A stretch of 29,309 nt of DNA from Lachnospiraceae bacterium (GCA_017482005.1 JAFUOI010000012.1:1-29309), one strand, 5' to 3'. Positions 1 to 8,277 are shown, numbered from the stretch's first letter. Made by a program: numbers and translations. Notes: generated by a model from the sequence alone, not told the origin.

Positions 1-395
1 AGAGCTGGAAATCAAGCGACGCAAAAGTTGCAACCGTAAATTCCAAAGGTAAGATCACAGCCAAGAAAGCCGGAACAGCAACCATTACCGTAACAACCAA
101 GAAGGGCGCGAAAGCGACCGTGAAGGTTACGGTACAGAATAAGGCAGTGAAATGTACCAAACTTAAGGTAGATAAAAAGAAACTGACACTGAAAGCAAAG
201 AAATCCTATCAGCTGAACGTAACAAAAACACCGGTAACGACACTTGAGAAAGTAACATACACGTCAAGTAACAAGAAAGTTGCAACGGTAAACAGCAAAG
301 GAAAGATTACGGCAAGGAAAGCCGGAACAGCAACCATCACTGTTAAGTGCGGTAAGAAAACCGTGAAAGTACAGGTGACAGTAAAGAAGAAATAG
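1..395 (+). CDS. C-terminal part of a BIG2 (bacterial Ig-like) repeat surface protein, partial
   Basis: The open frame (codons from base 3) runs in from the left edge with no start, so only the last 130 residues are seen. Two tandem Ig-like group 2 (BIG2) units are visible. Each ends in the typical pattern KVATVNSKGKITA, then KAGTATITV, then a lysine-rich KVTV strand; the second covers roughly residues 48-130. Such domains are usually stalk or adhesive modules of secreted or wall-bound proteins in Clostridia. The protein ends right after the last Ig unit in KKK, with no LPXTG motif or membrane tail, so anchoring must come from the missing N-terminal part, or the protein is secreted. An internal ATG at 120 lies inside the first Ig unit and is not a credible start. 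A terminator-like hairpin follows at 408-438. The domain call is strong; the role of the whole protein is unknown. Confidence 0.85.
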   Translation, partial: SWKSSDAKVATVNSKGKITAKKAGTATITVTTKKGAKATVKVTVQNKAVKCTKLKVDKKKLTLKAKKSYQLNVTKTPVTTLEKVTYTSSNKKVATVNSKGKITARKAGTATITVKCGKKTVKVQVTVKKK

Positions 396-407
396 AAGAA
401 AAAGTTG

Positions 408-442
408 AAAGGGCTTTGCCGATATGGCAGAGTCCTTTTCTT
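408..442 (+). terminator. Intrinsic terminator of the Ig-like protein gene
   Basis: A 13-bp stem (AAAGGGCTTTGCC at 408-420, GGCAGAGTCCTTT at 426-438, with two G-U pairs) with a 5-base loop begins 12 bases after the stop codon. It is followed by a short broken T tract (TTTTCTT). Confidence 0.6.
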
Positions 443-484
443 GACGGTCTCTTTTTGCGGATATATAATTGTAAATAACTTTTA

Positions 485-631
485 TACGCATTGCACGGAC
501 GAAACAATCCACCGCAGGCACTATGAGGCCGTCGGTACTTAGGCGCTGTCCTTTAGCGCCTTAGTATCCGCTACGAGCCGAGTGTAGCGAAAGCGTGCCT
601 GCGGTGGATAGTTTCGTCCATGCAATGCGAT
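485..631. repeat. Palindromic structured repeat, type A copy 1
   Basis: Imperfect 34-bp terminal inverted arms (487-520 and 596-629, 32 of 34 complementary) enclose a folded core. The apical hairpin pairs TACTTAGGCGCT (536-547) with AGCGCCTTAGTA (555-566) at 11 of 12 positions. A second stem, CGCTAC (569-574) with GTAGCG (584-589), follows it. Core blocks GTCGGTACTTAG (531-542) and CTTAGTATCCGCTACG (560-575), plus AGCGAAA (586-592), recur in the element at 8376-8555, whose arms have a different sequence. It contains no credible gene and lies between the Ig-like gene terminator and the dehydrogenase gene. It could be a structured RNA, a MITE or a REP-like element; orientation is undetermined. 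Confidence 0.8.
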
Positions 632-685
632 ATAGGATTTTCAAATATTGTGATAATCCAAGAAGAAAAAGAGAGGAAATAAGAA

Positions 686-1642
686 ATGAACATAGTTGTT
701 CTTGAAAGAAACAGTGTCGGAACGGATATTCCGGTGGATTGTTATAAGGATTTCGGAGAAGTGACCTGTTATCGCAATACGGTTTTGGAGGATGCAGCAC
801 CAAAGGTGAAGGATGCGGATATCATTATTGCCAATAAGTGTCCGATGAATGAAGTAACTTTGAATGATGCACCCAATGTAAAACTTATCTGTGAATTTGC
901 CACAGGTTATGATAATATAGATTTAGAATATTGCAAAAACAGAGGTATTGCTGTGGCAAATGCGAGAGATTATTGTACTGCAGCGGTGGCACAGCACACA
1001 TTTGCACTTGCACTGTTTTTGATGGAGCATTTAAGACATTACGATGATTATGTGAAAGGCGGAGCCTACGGCGCACAGGACCGGTTTAGTAATTTCGATC
1101 TTGCTTACGGCGAATTAACCGATAAAGTCTGGGGGATCGTCGGAATGGGAAATATCGGAAGAAAAGTTGCAAAGATTGCAGAAGCATTTGGCTGTAAAGT
1201 TATTTTCTATTCTGTGACAGGGAAAAGCACCTGTACGGATTATGAGCAGGTTAGCTTTGAGCAATTGTTAGCGCAGTCTGACATTTTGTCTCTTCATTGC
1301 CCGCTTTCCGATTTGACAAGAGATTTAATTGACAAAGAAGCTTTGACAAAAATGAAAAAAACAGCCATTCTTATTAATGTAGCAAGAGGACCGGTTGTAA
1401 ACAACAGAGATTTGTATAGTGCGTTGACAGAGGGAGATATTGCAGCTGCAGGACTCGATGTTCTTGAGGAAGAGCCGATTTCACCGGAGAATCCTTTGGG
1501 ACAGATAAAGGACAGCAACCGGCTGATTATAACGCCGCATATGGCTTGGGCAAGCACGGAAGCCAGAACCCGTGTCGTGGAAGAAGTATATTTGAATATT
1601 GAAGCATTTCTGAGGGGAGAAAAAAGAAATAGGGTAATTTAG
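686..1642 (+). CDS. D-isomer-specific 2-hydroxyacid dehydrogenase, NAD(P)-dependent
   Basis: This 318-residue cytoplasmic oxidoreductase should interconvert a 2-keto acid and its D-2-hydroxy acid using NAD(P)H. It has the usual length and two-lobed order of the family. The Rossmann fingerprint GMGNIGRKVA lies near residues 153-162. The catalytic triad is recognisable: Arg in NVARGPVV, Glu in LEEEP and His in TPHMAW. Sequence character is closest to the glycerate/hydroxypyruvate and phosphoglycerate dehydrogenase-like branch, but the substrate cannot be read from the motifs. There is no ACT domain, which argues against a regulated serine-pathway enzyme. GAGAGGAAAT gives a good ribosome site before ATG 686. 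The response regulator gene starts 34 bp downstream on the same strand, so the two may be co-transcribed. Confidence 0.9.
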   Translation: MNIVVLERNSVGTDIPVDCYKDFGEVTCYRNTVLEDAAPKVKDADIIIANKCPMNEVTLNDAPNVKLICEFATGYDNIDLEYCKNRGIAVANARDYCTAAVAQHTFALALFLMEHLRHYDDYVKGGAYGAQDRFSNFDLAYGELTDKVWGIVGMGNIGRKVAKIAEAFGCKVIFYSVTGKSTCTDYEQVSFEQLLAQSDILSLHCPLSDLTRDLIDKEALTKMKKTAILINVARGPVVNNRDLYSALTEGDIAAAGLDVLEEEPISPENPLGQIKDSNRLIITPHMAWASTEARTRVVEEVYLNIEAFLRGEKRNRVI

Positions 1643-1676
1643 TTACTTAAAGAAGACAAGGAATGGTAAAACAAAG

Positions 1677-2402
1677 ATGGATCAGATGACAGATCAGGGG
1701 AACATTACAATTGCGATTGTTGATGATGAGACGATGTTTCGCGTACTTACGCGTAAAAAACTGGAAGAAGTAATGAAAAGACTTCCTTTCTCTTTTGTAA
1801 TTGAGGAATATAATTCCGGAAGGCAGTTTATAGAAGAGAAAGTATCTTATGATATTGTATTTATGGATATTGCAATGCCGGAGTTATCCGGACTTGAGAC
1901 TGCGGAAAAGTACAGAGAGTACAGTCCCAACGGAATTCTTATTTTTTTGACTGCATATGAAGAATATATGAAAGAAGGATATAAGGTTAATGCTTTCCGT
2001 TATTTGGGAAAGCAGGATGATCCCCAGGACTTTTTCGAAGCAGTCAAAAGTGCCATGCTTTTTTTGCAGACAAAGCAGAAAATGAGATTTCAACTTTTGA
2101 ACAGCGGAGAAGTGTTTGTAGCGCTGGAGGATATTCTTTATTTGGAATCTCAGACGCGTTCATGTTTGATACATATGAAAAACCAGGAGATTTTACCGGT
2201 ACGCAATAAAATATCTGAGCTGACCGAGCTTTTGGAAAGAAGAGGATTTTATCTTGTTCACAGAGCGTTTCTTGTCAATATGGCTCATGCCCGTTCGTGT
2301 GTGGCGGGGGAAGTTATTTTTTCAAACTTAGAAAAAGTACCGATTAGTGAAAGGCGCACACAGGAGTTTAAAAAAATATTGAAAGATTTTCATTCCCGGT
2401 AA
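1677..2402 (+). CDS. LytTR-family response regulator, orphan
   Basis: This 241-residue DNA-binding response regulator has an N-terminal receiver domain (about residues 8-130). It shows the acidic pair IVDDE, the phosphoacceptor Asp in FMDIAMP, the Thr of FLTAY and a conserved Lys in LGKQ. A LytTR DNA-binding domain follows (about 140-238), with a LYLESQTR-type strand and FYLVHRAFLVNMAHA. LytTR regulators usually control peptide-sensing, bacteriocin, autolysis or virulence genes and are paired with an HPK10-type kinase, but no histidine kinase is encoded anywhere in this window. The start is uncertain: AAGGAA lies rather far (about 13 bases) from ATG 1677, and a second in-frame ATG exists at 1686. 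It follows the dehydrogenase by 34 bp. Confidence 0.9.
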   Translation: MDQMTDQGNITIAIVDDETMFRVLTRKKLEEVMKRLPFSFVIEEYNSGRQFIEEKVSYDIVFMDIAMPELSGLETAEKYREYSPNGILIFLTAYEEYMKEGYKVNAFRYLGKQDDPQDFFEAVKSAMLFLQTKQKMRFQLLNSGEVFVALEDILYLESQTRSCLIHMKNQEILPVRNKISELTELLERRGFYLVHRAFLVNMAHARSCVAGEVIFSNLEKVPISERRTQEFKKILKDFHSR

Positions 2403-2554
2403 AAAATAAGAAAAAAGGATGTTGATGTTCGGATTTCATGTCGGATTTTGCTGATTTCGTGTAAAATCCCTTCCTTTTTTCCGTAAATATGTTATGGTGT
2501 TCTTGGCGAATTCTTGTGTAAAAGAATTATAGGGGAAATGGATTATGGGCTAAG

Positions 2555-2582
2555 AAAGGATCGGCATTATTGCCGGTCCTTT
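2555..2582 (+). terminator. Strong hairpin, probable intrinsic terminator
   Basis: A 12-bp stem (AAAGGATCGGCA at 2555-2566, TGCCGGTCCTTT at 2571-2582, one G-U pair) is closed by a TTAT loop. The T run is short (CCTTTTCCG) and lies mostly in the stem. It is the best terminator candidate after the LytTR gene, though it sits 150 bp past the stop. The rest of the 330-bp gap (2403-2732) holds a weaker long-range stem (GAAAAAAGGA 2410-2419 with TCCTTTTTTC 2472-2481) and the receptor promoter. Confidence 0.5.
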
Positions 2583-2648
2583 TCCGTTGTCTGAAAGTTA
2601 TTTTTTTGAAGTCGGTTGAGAAACACAGATAAAATGGAATCAGCATAC

Positions 2649-2677
2649 TTGGTTTCATAATTATGATATGGTATAAT
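2649..2677 (+). promoter_or_regulatory. Predicted sigma-A-type promoter of the chemotaxis receptor
   Basis: TTGGTT (2649-2654), a 17-bp spacer and a perfect TATAAT (2672-2677) lie 55 bp before ATG 2733. A GGAG ribosome site (AAAGGAGAAGCACAA) follows. Confidence 0.6.
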
Positions 2678-2732
2678 ATAGTGGTCAAATTGTACTTTTC
2701 GATAAGGAAGTTAATATAAAGGAGAAGCACAA

Positions 2733-4778
2733 ATGAGTGAGAAGGATTTAATGGGACAGGAAGAAGAATTGGATATTGATGCGCTGTTTGCAAAAATGAT
2801 GGCAGACAAAGCAGCGAGCGGAGAAGAAGTACTGCAATTGGAAGAAGAGCCGGAAGTTACAGAGGAAGCATCTGTGGTTATCGAGGAAGTAGCAACAATG
2901 GAAACACCGGCAGTTGCAGAAGAGGAAGTTGCAACGGAAGCACCTGTGGTTGCAGAAGAAGTATCTGTAGCAGAAGAACCTATGACGGCAGAGGAAGTAT
3001 CTGTAGCAGCAGAGCCGAAACAGGTTGATTACGCTAAGGTATTACAGGAACTTGAAGAACCGGCGAAAGAAATTGCTACATCAGAGGAAGTACCGGTAGA
3101 AGATAAGCCGGTTGTAAATAATGTATCAGAGAACGTCACAGAGAATGAGATTCCGGCAGAAGGAGAAAAGAAGAGGTTATTTTCTTTCGGAAACCGTATC
3201 AGGGCAATCGGTATTATACCGCTCATAATTGCCTGCATTGTTCTTGAACTTGTATGCAGTAATCTTTTGGAAGACTCTATGCTGGGAGAGATAGAGACTG
3301 CACTTCAGGTGGCAGCCGTAGCAGCTGATGAAATGTATGGAGAAGGTAATACTGCATTCATTGATGAATTAAAAGAGAGAACCGGATTTGAGGTGACGGT
3401 ATATTCCGGACGAATCAGTGAATTCACCACAATGGAGAAAAAGCCGGATTCGATTGAAGCAGATGTGGTTTCAAAAATAAAAGACGGAAAGACTGTTTTT
3501 GTGGATAAAGAAAAGATCTCCGGTGAAGAATATCATACTTATTATCAGGAGCTTCAGCATGCGGACGGTATCATTTGTATTGCCAAAGATACGGCACATA
3601 CAGATAAAGTAGTTATGTTACAGTCTTTTAACATTATTATTGCAGGCATTGTTCTTTTATTGGTTGCATGGTTTATTATTACAAAAGTTGCAAAGAGAAT
3701 GATCGGTGTCATGACGGTAACAAAGGAGTTTCTCGGAAAGGTTGCAAACGGAGAGCTTACAGTTGCATCCGATCCGAAGTTCCAGTCAAGAAATGATGAG
3801 CTTGGAGATATTTATAACATTTCCGTGCAGCTTCAGAGTTCTCTTCGCAAGATTGTAAATAACATTAAAGTATCTGCTGCGGATCTTACGGTTTCTGCAG
3901 ACCAGTTGACAGGATTGGCGCAGGGAACGAAAGAGACGGTAGATGGCGTTTATGATTCTTTGGAAGAGATTACAAAAGGTTCTGTAACACAGGCGGATGA
4001 GACCGGTGTTGCCAGACAGAATGTAGATATGATCGGCGAACAGATTACATACATTACGGAAGAAGTAGACTATCTGACACAGAATGCAGAGCAGATGTCG
4101 GATGCAGAAAAGGCTTCTGAGGCAATCATTGATGAGCTGAATGCTTCCAATGAAGAGACTGTGGCATCTGTTACAAAGGTAGCAGATCAGATTAATGCCC
4201 TGCATGATTCCATAGCATCTGTGCAGTCAGCAATTACCATGATTCAGAATATTGCAGATGAGACAGATCTCCTTTCTCTGAATGCAAGTATTGAGGCAGC
4301 CAGAGCCGGAGAGGCCGGCAGAGGTTTTGCTGTTGTAGCTCTTCAAATCAGTAAGCTTGCAGAGCAGTCCAATGCGGCGGCGGAAGAAGTTGAGCAGATT
4401 ATTGCCGAGATTATTTCCGAATCCAATAAGATGGTTGAGGTTATGGAAGTAGTTAAGATAAAAATGGATCAGCAGAAGGAAAAACTTGATGAGACGATGG
4501 AGAAATCCAATGCGGTTGCGGTGGGAGTTTCCCGCTCGCTGGATAATATCGAAAGTATCCGTGAGAAGGTAGATGTGCTCAGTGAGTCCGGTGATGCGAT
4601 TCAGGATGTTGTTCACAACCTTGCTTCGATTTCTGAACAGAATGAAGCATCTACCCAGAATACGATGTCAGCAGCTCGTGGTATGACCGATACAATGGAT
4701 ACGCTGGAGCTTTCTTCTGAGAGACTCCGCCTGTTATCTGAAAGACTTGAGGATGCGCTGTCGATCTTTAAAGTGTAA
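2733..4778 (+). CDS. Methyl-accepting chemotaxis protein with long acidic N-terminal extension
   Basis: This 681-residue membrane receptor would signal to CheA/CheW. Domain order: a Glu-rich, low-complexity cytoplasmic region (1-148) with repeated EEVSVA units; membrane segment 1 (157-176); an extracytoplasmic sensor of about 115 residues (178-293) of single-Cache size; membrane segment 2 (298-318); a HAMP region (319-372); then a long coiled-coil signalling domain. The signalling hairpin tip is clear near residues 506-545 ([20 protein letters not shown], then [18 protein letters not shown]). The tip normally reads VVA.EI.KLAEQS, so the Leu in place of the usual Glu is a small departure. The acidic extension before the first membrane segment is unusual for receptors. 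No other chemotaxis gene is nearby. A clear promoter and ribosome site precede it and a bidirectional terminator follows. Confidence 0.93.
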   Translation: MSEKDLMGQEEELDIDALFAKMMADKAASGEEVLQLEEEPEVTEEASVVIEEVATMETPAVAEEEVATEAPVVAEEVSVAEEPMTAEEVSVAAEPKQVDYAKVLQELEEPAKEIATSEEVPVEDKPVVNNVSENVTENEIPAEGEKKRLFSFGNRIRAIGIIPLIIACIVLELVCSNLLEDSMLGEIETALQVAAVAADEMYGEGNTAFIDELKERTGFEVTVYSGRISEFTTMEKKPDSIEADVVSKIKDGKTVFVDKEKISGEEYHTYYQELQHADGIICIAKDTAHTDKVVMLQSFNIIIAGIVLLLVAWFIITKVAKRMIGVMTVTKEFLGKVANGELTVASDPKFQSRNDELGDIYNISVQLQSSLRKIVNNIKVSAADLTVSADQLTGLAQGTKETVDGVYDSLEEITKGSVTQADETGVARQNVDMIGEQITYITEEVDYLTQNAEQMSDAEKASEAIIDELNASNEETVASVTKVADQINALHDSIASVQSAITMIQNIADETDLLSLNASIEAARAGEAGRGFAVVALQISKLAEQSNAAAEEVEQIIAEIISESNKMVEVMEVVKIKMDQQKEKLDETMEKSNAVAVGVSRSLDNIESIREKVDVLSESGDAIQDVVHNLASISEQNEASTQNTMSAARGMTDTMDTLELSSERLRLLSERLEDALSIFKV

Positions 4779-4803
4779 TTGTTTTTATGATAAGAAAGAA
4801 ATG

Positions 4804-4834
4804 AAGAAGCCCGGATAATCCGGGCTTCTTTTAA
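4804..4834. terminator. Bidirectional terminator between convergent genes
   Basis: A perfect 11-bp stem (AAGAAGCCCGG 4804-4814, CCGGGCTTCTT 4820-4830) with loop ATAAT is followed by TTTT on the plus strand. It lies between the receptor stop (4778) and the stop of the converging minus-strand gene (4853), so it probably serves both; the T tract is better on the plus side. Confidence 0.85.
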
Positions 4835-4852
4835 TATTTCACATTGTGTAAT

Positions 4853-5617
4853 TTAGCATTCTCTCACATCGGAAAAACTCCAAACGTGAATGTTGTAGGT
4901 AACAACACCGGTTCCGCAATACTCACAGAACTTGGATCCGAGATTAGTAATCGGAGCACCGCAGTTTGGACAGTTAAGTCCTTCCGCATCACCGAGATCA
5001 CCTTCTACAAGTGCACGGTCTTGGATGTATATCAAGTCCGTTTCATATTTAGATTGGAATAAAACATCCTTTGAGCCGGAAAGTACTTTTCCGCTGTTGT
5101 CCGTTATGTAGTGGTAATACTGAACCGAAGTCTGCATGGTAATAATGCAACGTCCGGATTTTTTTGTATAACCGGAAATTTCCGTCCGGTGAATTTTGAT
5201 GTTGTCAAAATGCTCTCTTTGATCTTTGTTTTTTAAGATTGCAATGGTATTTTCCAATTTGTTTTTCAGTTCAGAGTTACCTTCGGTTAATTTTCCCGGG
5301 TTAAAATCGTTTACGGAAAGAAGGAAAGAGGTAAGGACATTTTGTGCTTTTTCTTTCATCTCATCGTAGGAAAATTCCGGAAAATCACGGGTAATTTTCG
5401 GAAGGTACAGACTTGTCATTGCAGACACTGATTTCGGTGTTACAGCGTATTCTGCCTCAATCTGCTCAAAGCCTTCCATTAAAGAATCCGTTCCGAATAC
5501 CTGTCTGGAAAACTGTCGGGTCTTTTGCTTAAGTTTATAAACACCATAGTAAATGGCGCCGATTACAATAAGCAGAAGAACCAGCATTACAATTAATAAA
5601 ATTAATGTCGCTTTCAT
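4853..5617 (-). CDS. Tim44-like, zinc-ribbon membrane-anchored protein
   Basis: This 254-residue protein has one strongly hydrophobic N-terminal membrane segment (about residues 4-25) and a short basic stretch. A central domain of roughly 65-210 resembles the Tim44-like/TIM44-related fold (my family judgement from pattern, not a search). A C-terminal zinc ribbon follows with C216-x2-C219 and C231-x2-C234. Its ATG overlaps the stop of the SPFH gene upstream (TAATG), so translation is coupled and the two products probably work together at the membrane. SPFH plus zinc-ribbon partner pairs occur widely in Firmicutes, where a role in membrane organisation or envelope stress has been suggested. The exact function is unknown. 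The shared terminator at 4804-4834 ends the operon. Confidence 0.75.
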   Translation of the reverse strand: MKATLILLIVMLVLLLIVIGAIYYGVYKLKQKTRQFSRQVFGTDSLMEGFEQIEAEYAVTPKSVSAMTSLYLPKITRDFPEFSYDEMKEKAQNVLTSFLLSVNDFNPGKLTEGNSELKNKLENTIAILKNKDQREHFDNIKIHRTEISGYTKKSGRCIITMQTSVQYYHYITDNSGKVLSGSKDVLFQSKYETDLIYIQDRALVEGDLGDAEGLNCPNCGAPITNLGSKFCEYCGTGVVTYNIHVWSFSDVREC

Positions 5618-6987
5618 TATTTAACAATATCACTTTCGTTGAACGGATCACCGCATTCCGGACAGAACTTAGGTGGATTCTTAGGATCTGCAGGTTCCCA
5701 TCCGCACTTGTCACATTTGTAAAGCGGTTCGCCGGTCGGTTTCTGTGTTCCGCACTCGCCGCAGAATTTACCTTTGTTCTGAGCAGAACATACCGGACAT
5801 ACCCAGCCGTCAGCTGTCTGTTCTTCCGGTTTTCTTGCGCCGCAGTTTGCACAGAATTTACCAGTGTTTCCAGCGTGTCCGCAGCCACATGTCCATGCGT
5901 TTGCAGGAGCAGCCGCAACCGGAGCAGCAGGAGCCGGAGCAGCAGGAGCCGGAGCAGCCTGTGGAGCCTGATTCTGTCCCATTGCAAATAAGGAAGATGC
6001 GTCCATTCCGCCGGCCATGTTTGCCATGTTCATTCCGGCAAATGCCATCATAGGACCTGTGGAAGTATTGGAAGCAGCAGCCTTCATAGCCTCAGCCTGT
6101 GCACTTACGAGTGTTGCAGCAGCCATGTTGGAGTTGCGAAGAACAGCTGTTTTCTGTAAGTCTTTGATCATTGCTTCGTCTTCTTCGGAAGCTTTTACAG
6201 TGTTAACACCGAAGGAAGCGATTTCAAGACCGCGGAGTCCGCCCCATTTTTCAGAAAGAACTTCATTTAATGCATCTGCAATTTCCATTGTGTGTCCAGG
6301 AAGTTCGCTGTAACGGATTCCCATAGCGGAAACTTTTGCAAATGCAGGCTGAAGAGCGGTTAAAAGCTCAGTTTTCAACTGGCTGTCGATGCGATCTCTT
6401 GTATATTCGTCTGCTACGTTAGCGCAAACATTTGTATAGAAAAGAAGCGGGTCAACAATTTTGTAAGAGTATTCACCGTTACAACGGATGGAAATATCAA
6501 TATCAAGTCCGATGTTATTATCAACAACACGGAAAGGAACAGGATTCATAGTTCCGTATTTGTTACCGATGATTTCTTTTGTGTTAATGAAGTAAACTCT
6601 CTGATCTTTTGCCGGATCTCCGCCCATGGTAAAACGTTTTCCGATGGTTGCGAATGTGTTTTTAAGACTCTCACCGAGAGGACCATAGAAAACACTAGGT
6701 TCCGTAGAACTTTCGTAAATAAATTCACCGGCTTCTGCACATACCTCGGCGATTTTACCCTGATCTACGATCAACATACACTGTCCTTCGTTAACGGCAA
6801 TGATGGATCCGTTGGAGATAATGTTAGATTCTCCTTTGGTGTTACTTGTGCTACGTTTGTCGCTGGTTCTCTTTTCTCCCTTTGCAACAAGAACGTTTTC
6901 ACTGAGTGAGTCGCAGTAGAAATACTCGCGCCACTGGTCTGCAGCAGCAGAGCCGACTGCATTTGTAAGTGCTCTGATTAATCCCAT
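5617..6987 (-). CDS. SPFH-domain protein with three C-terminal zinc ribbons (YdjI-like / 'virion core' family)
   Basis: This 456-residue protein has an SPFH/band-7-like domain (about residues 20-300). A Met/Ala-rich helix and a Pro-Ala linker (341-363) follow, then three consecutive zinc ribbons: C367/C369 with C379/C382, C397/C400 with C409/C412, and C425/C428 with C442/C445. The first ribbon is atypical, reading CGC instead of CxxC at its first knuckle. SPFH proteins build oligomeric membrane scaffolds; the B. subtilis relative YdjI is associated with the PspA region. I chose ATG 6987 because AAGGAAG lies just upstream. A longer frame reading to 7131 exists, but those 48 residues come from the palindromic repeat and are not plausible protein. 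Its stop overlaps the start of the zinc-ribbon partner. Confidence 0.85.
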   Translation of the reverse strand: MGLIRALTNAVGSAAADQWREYFYCDSLSENVLVAKGEKRTSDKRSTSNTKGESNIISNGSIIAVNEGQCMLIVDQGKIAEVCAEAGEFIYESSTEPSVFYGPLGESLKNTFATIGKRFTMGGDPAKDQRVYFINTKEIIGNKYGTMNPVPFRVVDNNIGLDIDISIRCNGEYSYKIVDPLLFYTNVCANVADEYTRDRIDSQLKTELLTALQPAFAKVSAMGIRYSELPGHTMEIADALNEVLSEKWGGLRGLEIASFGVNTVKASEEDEAMIKDLQKTAVLRNSNMAAATLVSAQAEAMKAAASNTSTGPMMAFAGMNMANMAGGMDASSLFAMGQNQAPQAAPAPAAPAPAAPVAAAPANAWTCGCGHAGNTGKFCANCGARKPEEQTADGWVCPVCSAQNKGKFCGECGTQKPTGEPLYKCDKCGWEPADPKNPPKFCPECGDPFNESDIVK

Positions 6988-7018
6988 ATTTTTCTTCCTT
7001 TCTTGTATATATATTGTA

Positions 7019-7175
7019 ATAATTTTATTCAGAACCCTTATTTGCAAAATCGCTGCTTCGCAGCTTTCCTTTTGCTCATAATGGCTTCTCGCCATATGAA
7101 TTTCCGTTCGCTCATCCGCTTGTGCAAGCACGCGGCTGCGCTCTCGAAAATTCGCATGGCTCTGAATAAAATTAT
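7019..7175. repeat. Palindromic multi-hairpin repeat, type B
   Basis: Terminal inverted arms at 7019-7036 and 7158-7175 match at 17 of 18 positions and include TTTTATTCAGA / TCTGAATAAAA. They enclose a set of small hairpins: GCTGC-TTC-GCAGC (7052-7064), ATGGC-TTCTC-GCCAT (7081-7095) and a nested GTGC-AA-GCAC inside CCGC/GCGG near 7110-7130. The right arm overlaps the stop codon of the HD-GYP gene (7172-7174), so the element abuts the 3' end of that gene. Read on the minus strand it follows the HD-GYP message and precedes the SPFH gene. It differs in core sequence from the type A elements at 485-631 and 8376-8555. It looks like a dispersed intergenic repeat, with function unknown. Confidence 0.7.
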
Positions 7176-8251
7176 ATGATCGCTGTAATTTTCATATTTT
7201 TATGTACGGAAAGATCAATAAATTTGTTGTTTCCGCATTTGATTGTAGGACGGGACAAATGTTCCGGATGAATAAATACAATCTCTCCTTCCAGTCCGTT
7301 GTTTAAGCGGACACGGAATCCGATGAAGGAATTGCTTACATTGCGAAGGAATGTAAGAATCATGTCAGGATCATATTTGTCAAATCCTTCCCGTTCAAAC
7401 TCTTCAATTACATCAAACGGACAGATTGGATCACGATAAACTCTTTTGCTTGTCATGGCATCGTAAATATCTACGATGGTGATCATCTTGGCGAAGAAGG
7501 ATATTTTATCGCGGGTAAAACCGTAAGGATAGCCGCTTCCGTCACATTTTTCGTGATGCATAAGAGCAGCATTTTTAACTTCTTCATCCAATCCGGCTGC
7601 ATCCAGAATATTGTAGCCATCCAAAGGATGTCTTTTAATTGCTTCGAATTCAGCTTTTGTTAAAGGTCCCGGTTTCTTTAAAATGTTTTCCGGAACTTTG
7701 ATTTTTCCGATGTCATAGAAAAGGCCGCAGGATGTTGCAGTGATGCGGTCTTCCTTGCTTAAATTAAGCCATCCGGCAAAAATATTTGAAATCATCGCCG
7801 CATTGACACAATGGGCATATGTAGAATCATCATAATCACGCATGTTGATAAGCATATCCATCAGATTGACGGAATTATCAATATTATCCATAAGTGTCAG
7901 CGTTTGTGATACGAGATTCGCTGCATCAAAGTTGGAATTGGGTTCTACAATCTGGTTCAGTCCCGTCTGTAGCATTTCTACGTGACTGTCAAAGTTTTCC
8001 TTAAATTCTATAAATTCCGGTTTGGCTTTGACACGTTCACTGTAAGACGGCGGCGCATCGCTCATGGAATTGTCGACAGCAACGGCCTTGTCTTCTACTT
8101 TGATGGAATAGATACCGAAGGAATCCAGTTTTTCAATATTTTTATCACCTAAGATAACTTTCTTTCCGAGAACGAGCTGTCCGTCGATCGAATAAATATC
8201 TTCGGCAGTTACCATTCCGGGACGAAGATCTTTGACTTGAACTTTTTTCAT
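7172..8251 (-). CDS. HD-GYP domain protein, probable c-di-GMP phosphodiesterase relative with altered HD motif
   Basis: This 359-residue protein has an N-terminal segment typical of Clostridia HD-GYP proteins (KDLRPGMVTAEDIYS, residues 7-21). An HD-GYP domain follows (about 140-310) with H147, H208, H232-H233, E234 and the GSGYP signature (238-242). HD-GYP enzymes usually hydrolyse cyclic di-GMP. However, the defining His-Asp pair reads Tyr-Asp here (GLFYDIGKIKVP, residues 176-187; codon TAT where CAT/CAC is expected). A metal ligand is therefore missing and activity may be lost or altered. A small C-terminal beta domain follows. ATG 8251 is chosen over the in-frame GTG at 8260 because GGGGTGA sits 6 bases before the ATG and overlaps the GTG. 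The promoter at 8278-8306 is near perfect. Confidence 0.88.
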   Translation of the reverse strand: MKKVQVKDLRPGMVTAEDIYSIDGQLVLGKKVILGDKNIEKLDSFGIYSIKVEDKAVAVDNSMSDAPPSYSERVKAKPEFIEFKENFDSHVEMLQTGLNQIVEPNSNFDAANLVSQTLTLMDNIDNSVNLMDMLINMRDYDDSTYAHCVNAAMISNIFAGWLNLSKEDRITATSCGLFYDIGKIKVPENILKKPGPLTKAEFEAIKRHPLDGYNILDAAGLDEEVKNAALMHHEKCDGSGYPYGFTRDKISFFAKMITIVDIYDAMTSKRVYRDPICPFDVIEEFEREGFDKYDPDMILTFLRNVSNSFIGFRVRLNNGLEGEIVFIHPEHLSRPTIKCGNNKFIDLSVHKNMKITAII

Positions 8252-8277
8252 TTTCGTCACCCCACTCTTACCTTAAA

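Noticed and set aside
2410..2481. Ten-bp stem GAAAAAAGGA/TCCTTTTTTC as a riboswitch or terminator after the LytTR gene
   Set aside because: The stem is A/T-rich with a 52-base loop and no conserved riboswitch sequence; the hairpin at 2555-2582 is a better terminator.
5605..6313. Long plus-strand open frames opposite the SPFH gene
   Set aside because: They are shadows produced by the Ala/Pro/Cys-rich codons of the minus-strand gene, with no ribosome site or family pattern.
6988..7131. N-terminal extension of the SPFH protein by 48 residues
   Set aside because: The extension is translated palindromic repeat; ATG 6987 has a good ribosome site and starts the conserved domain.
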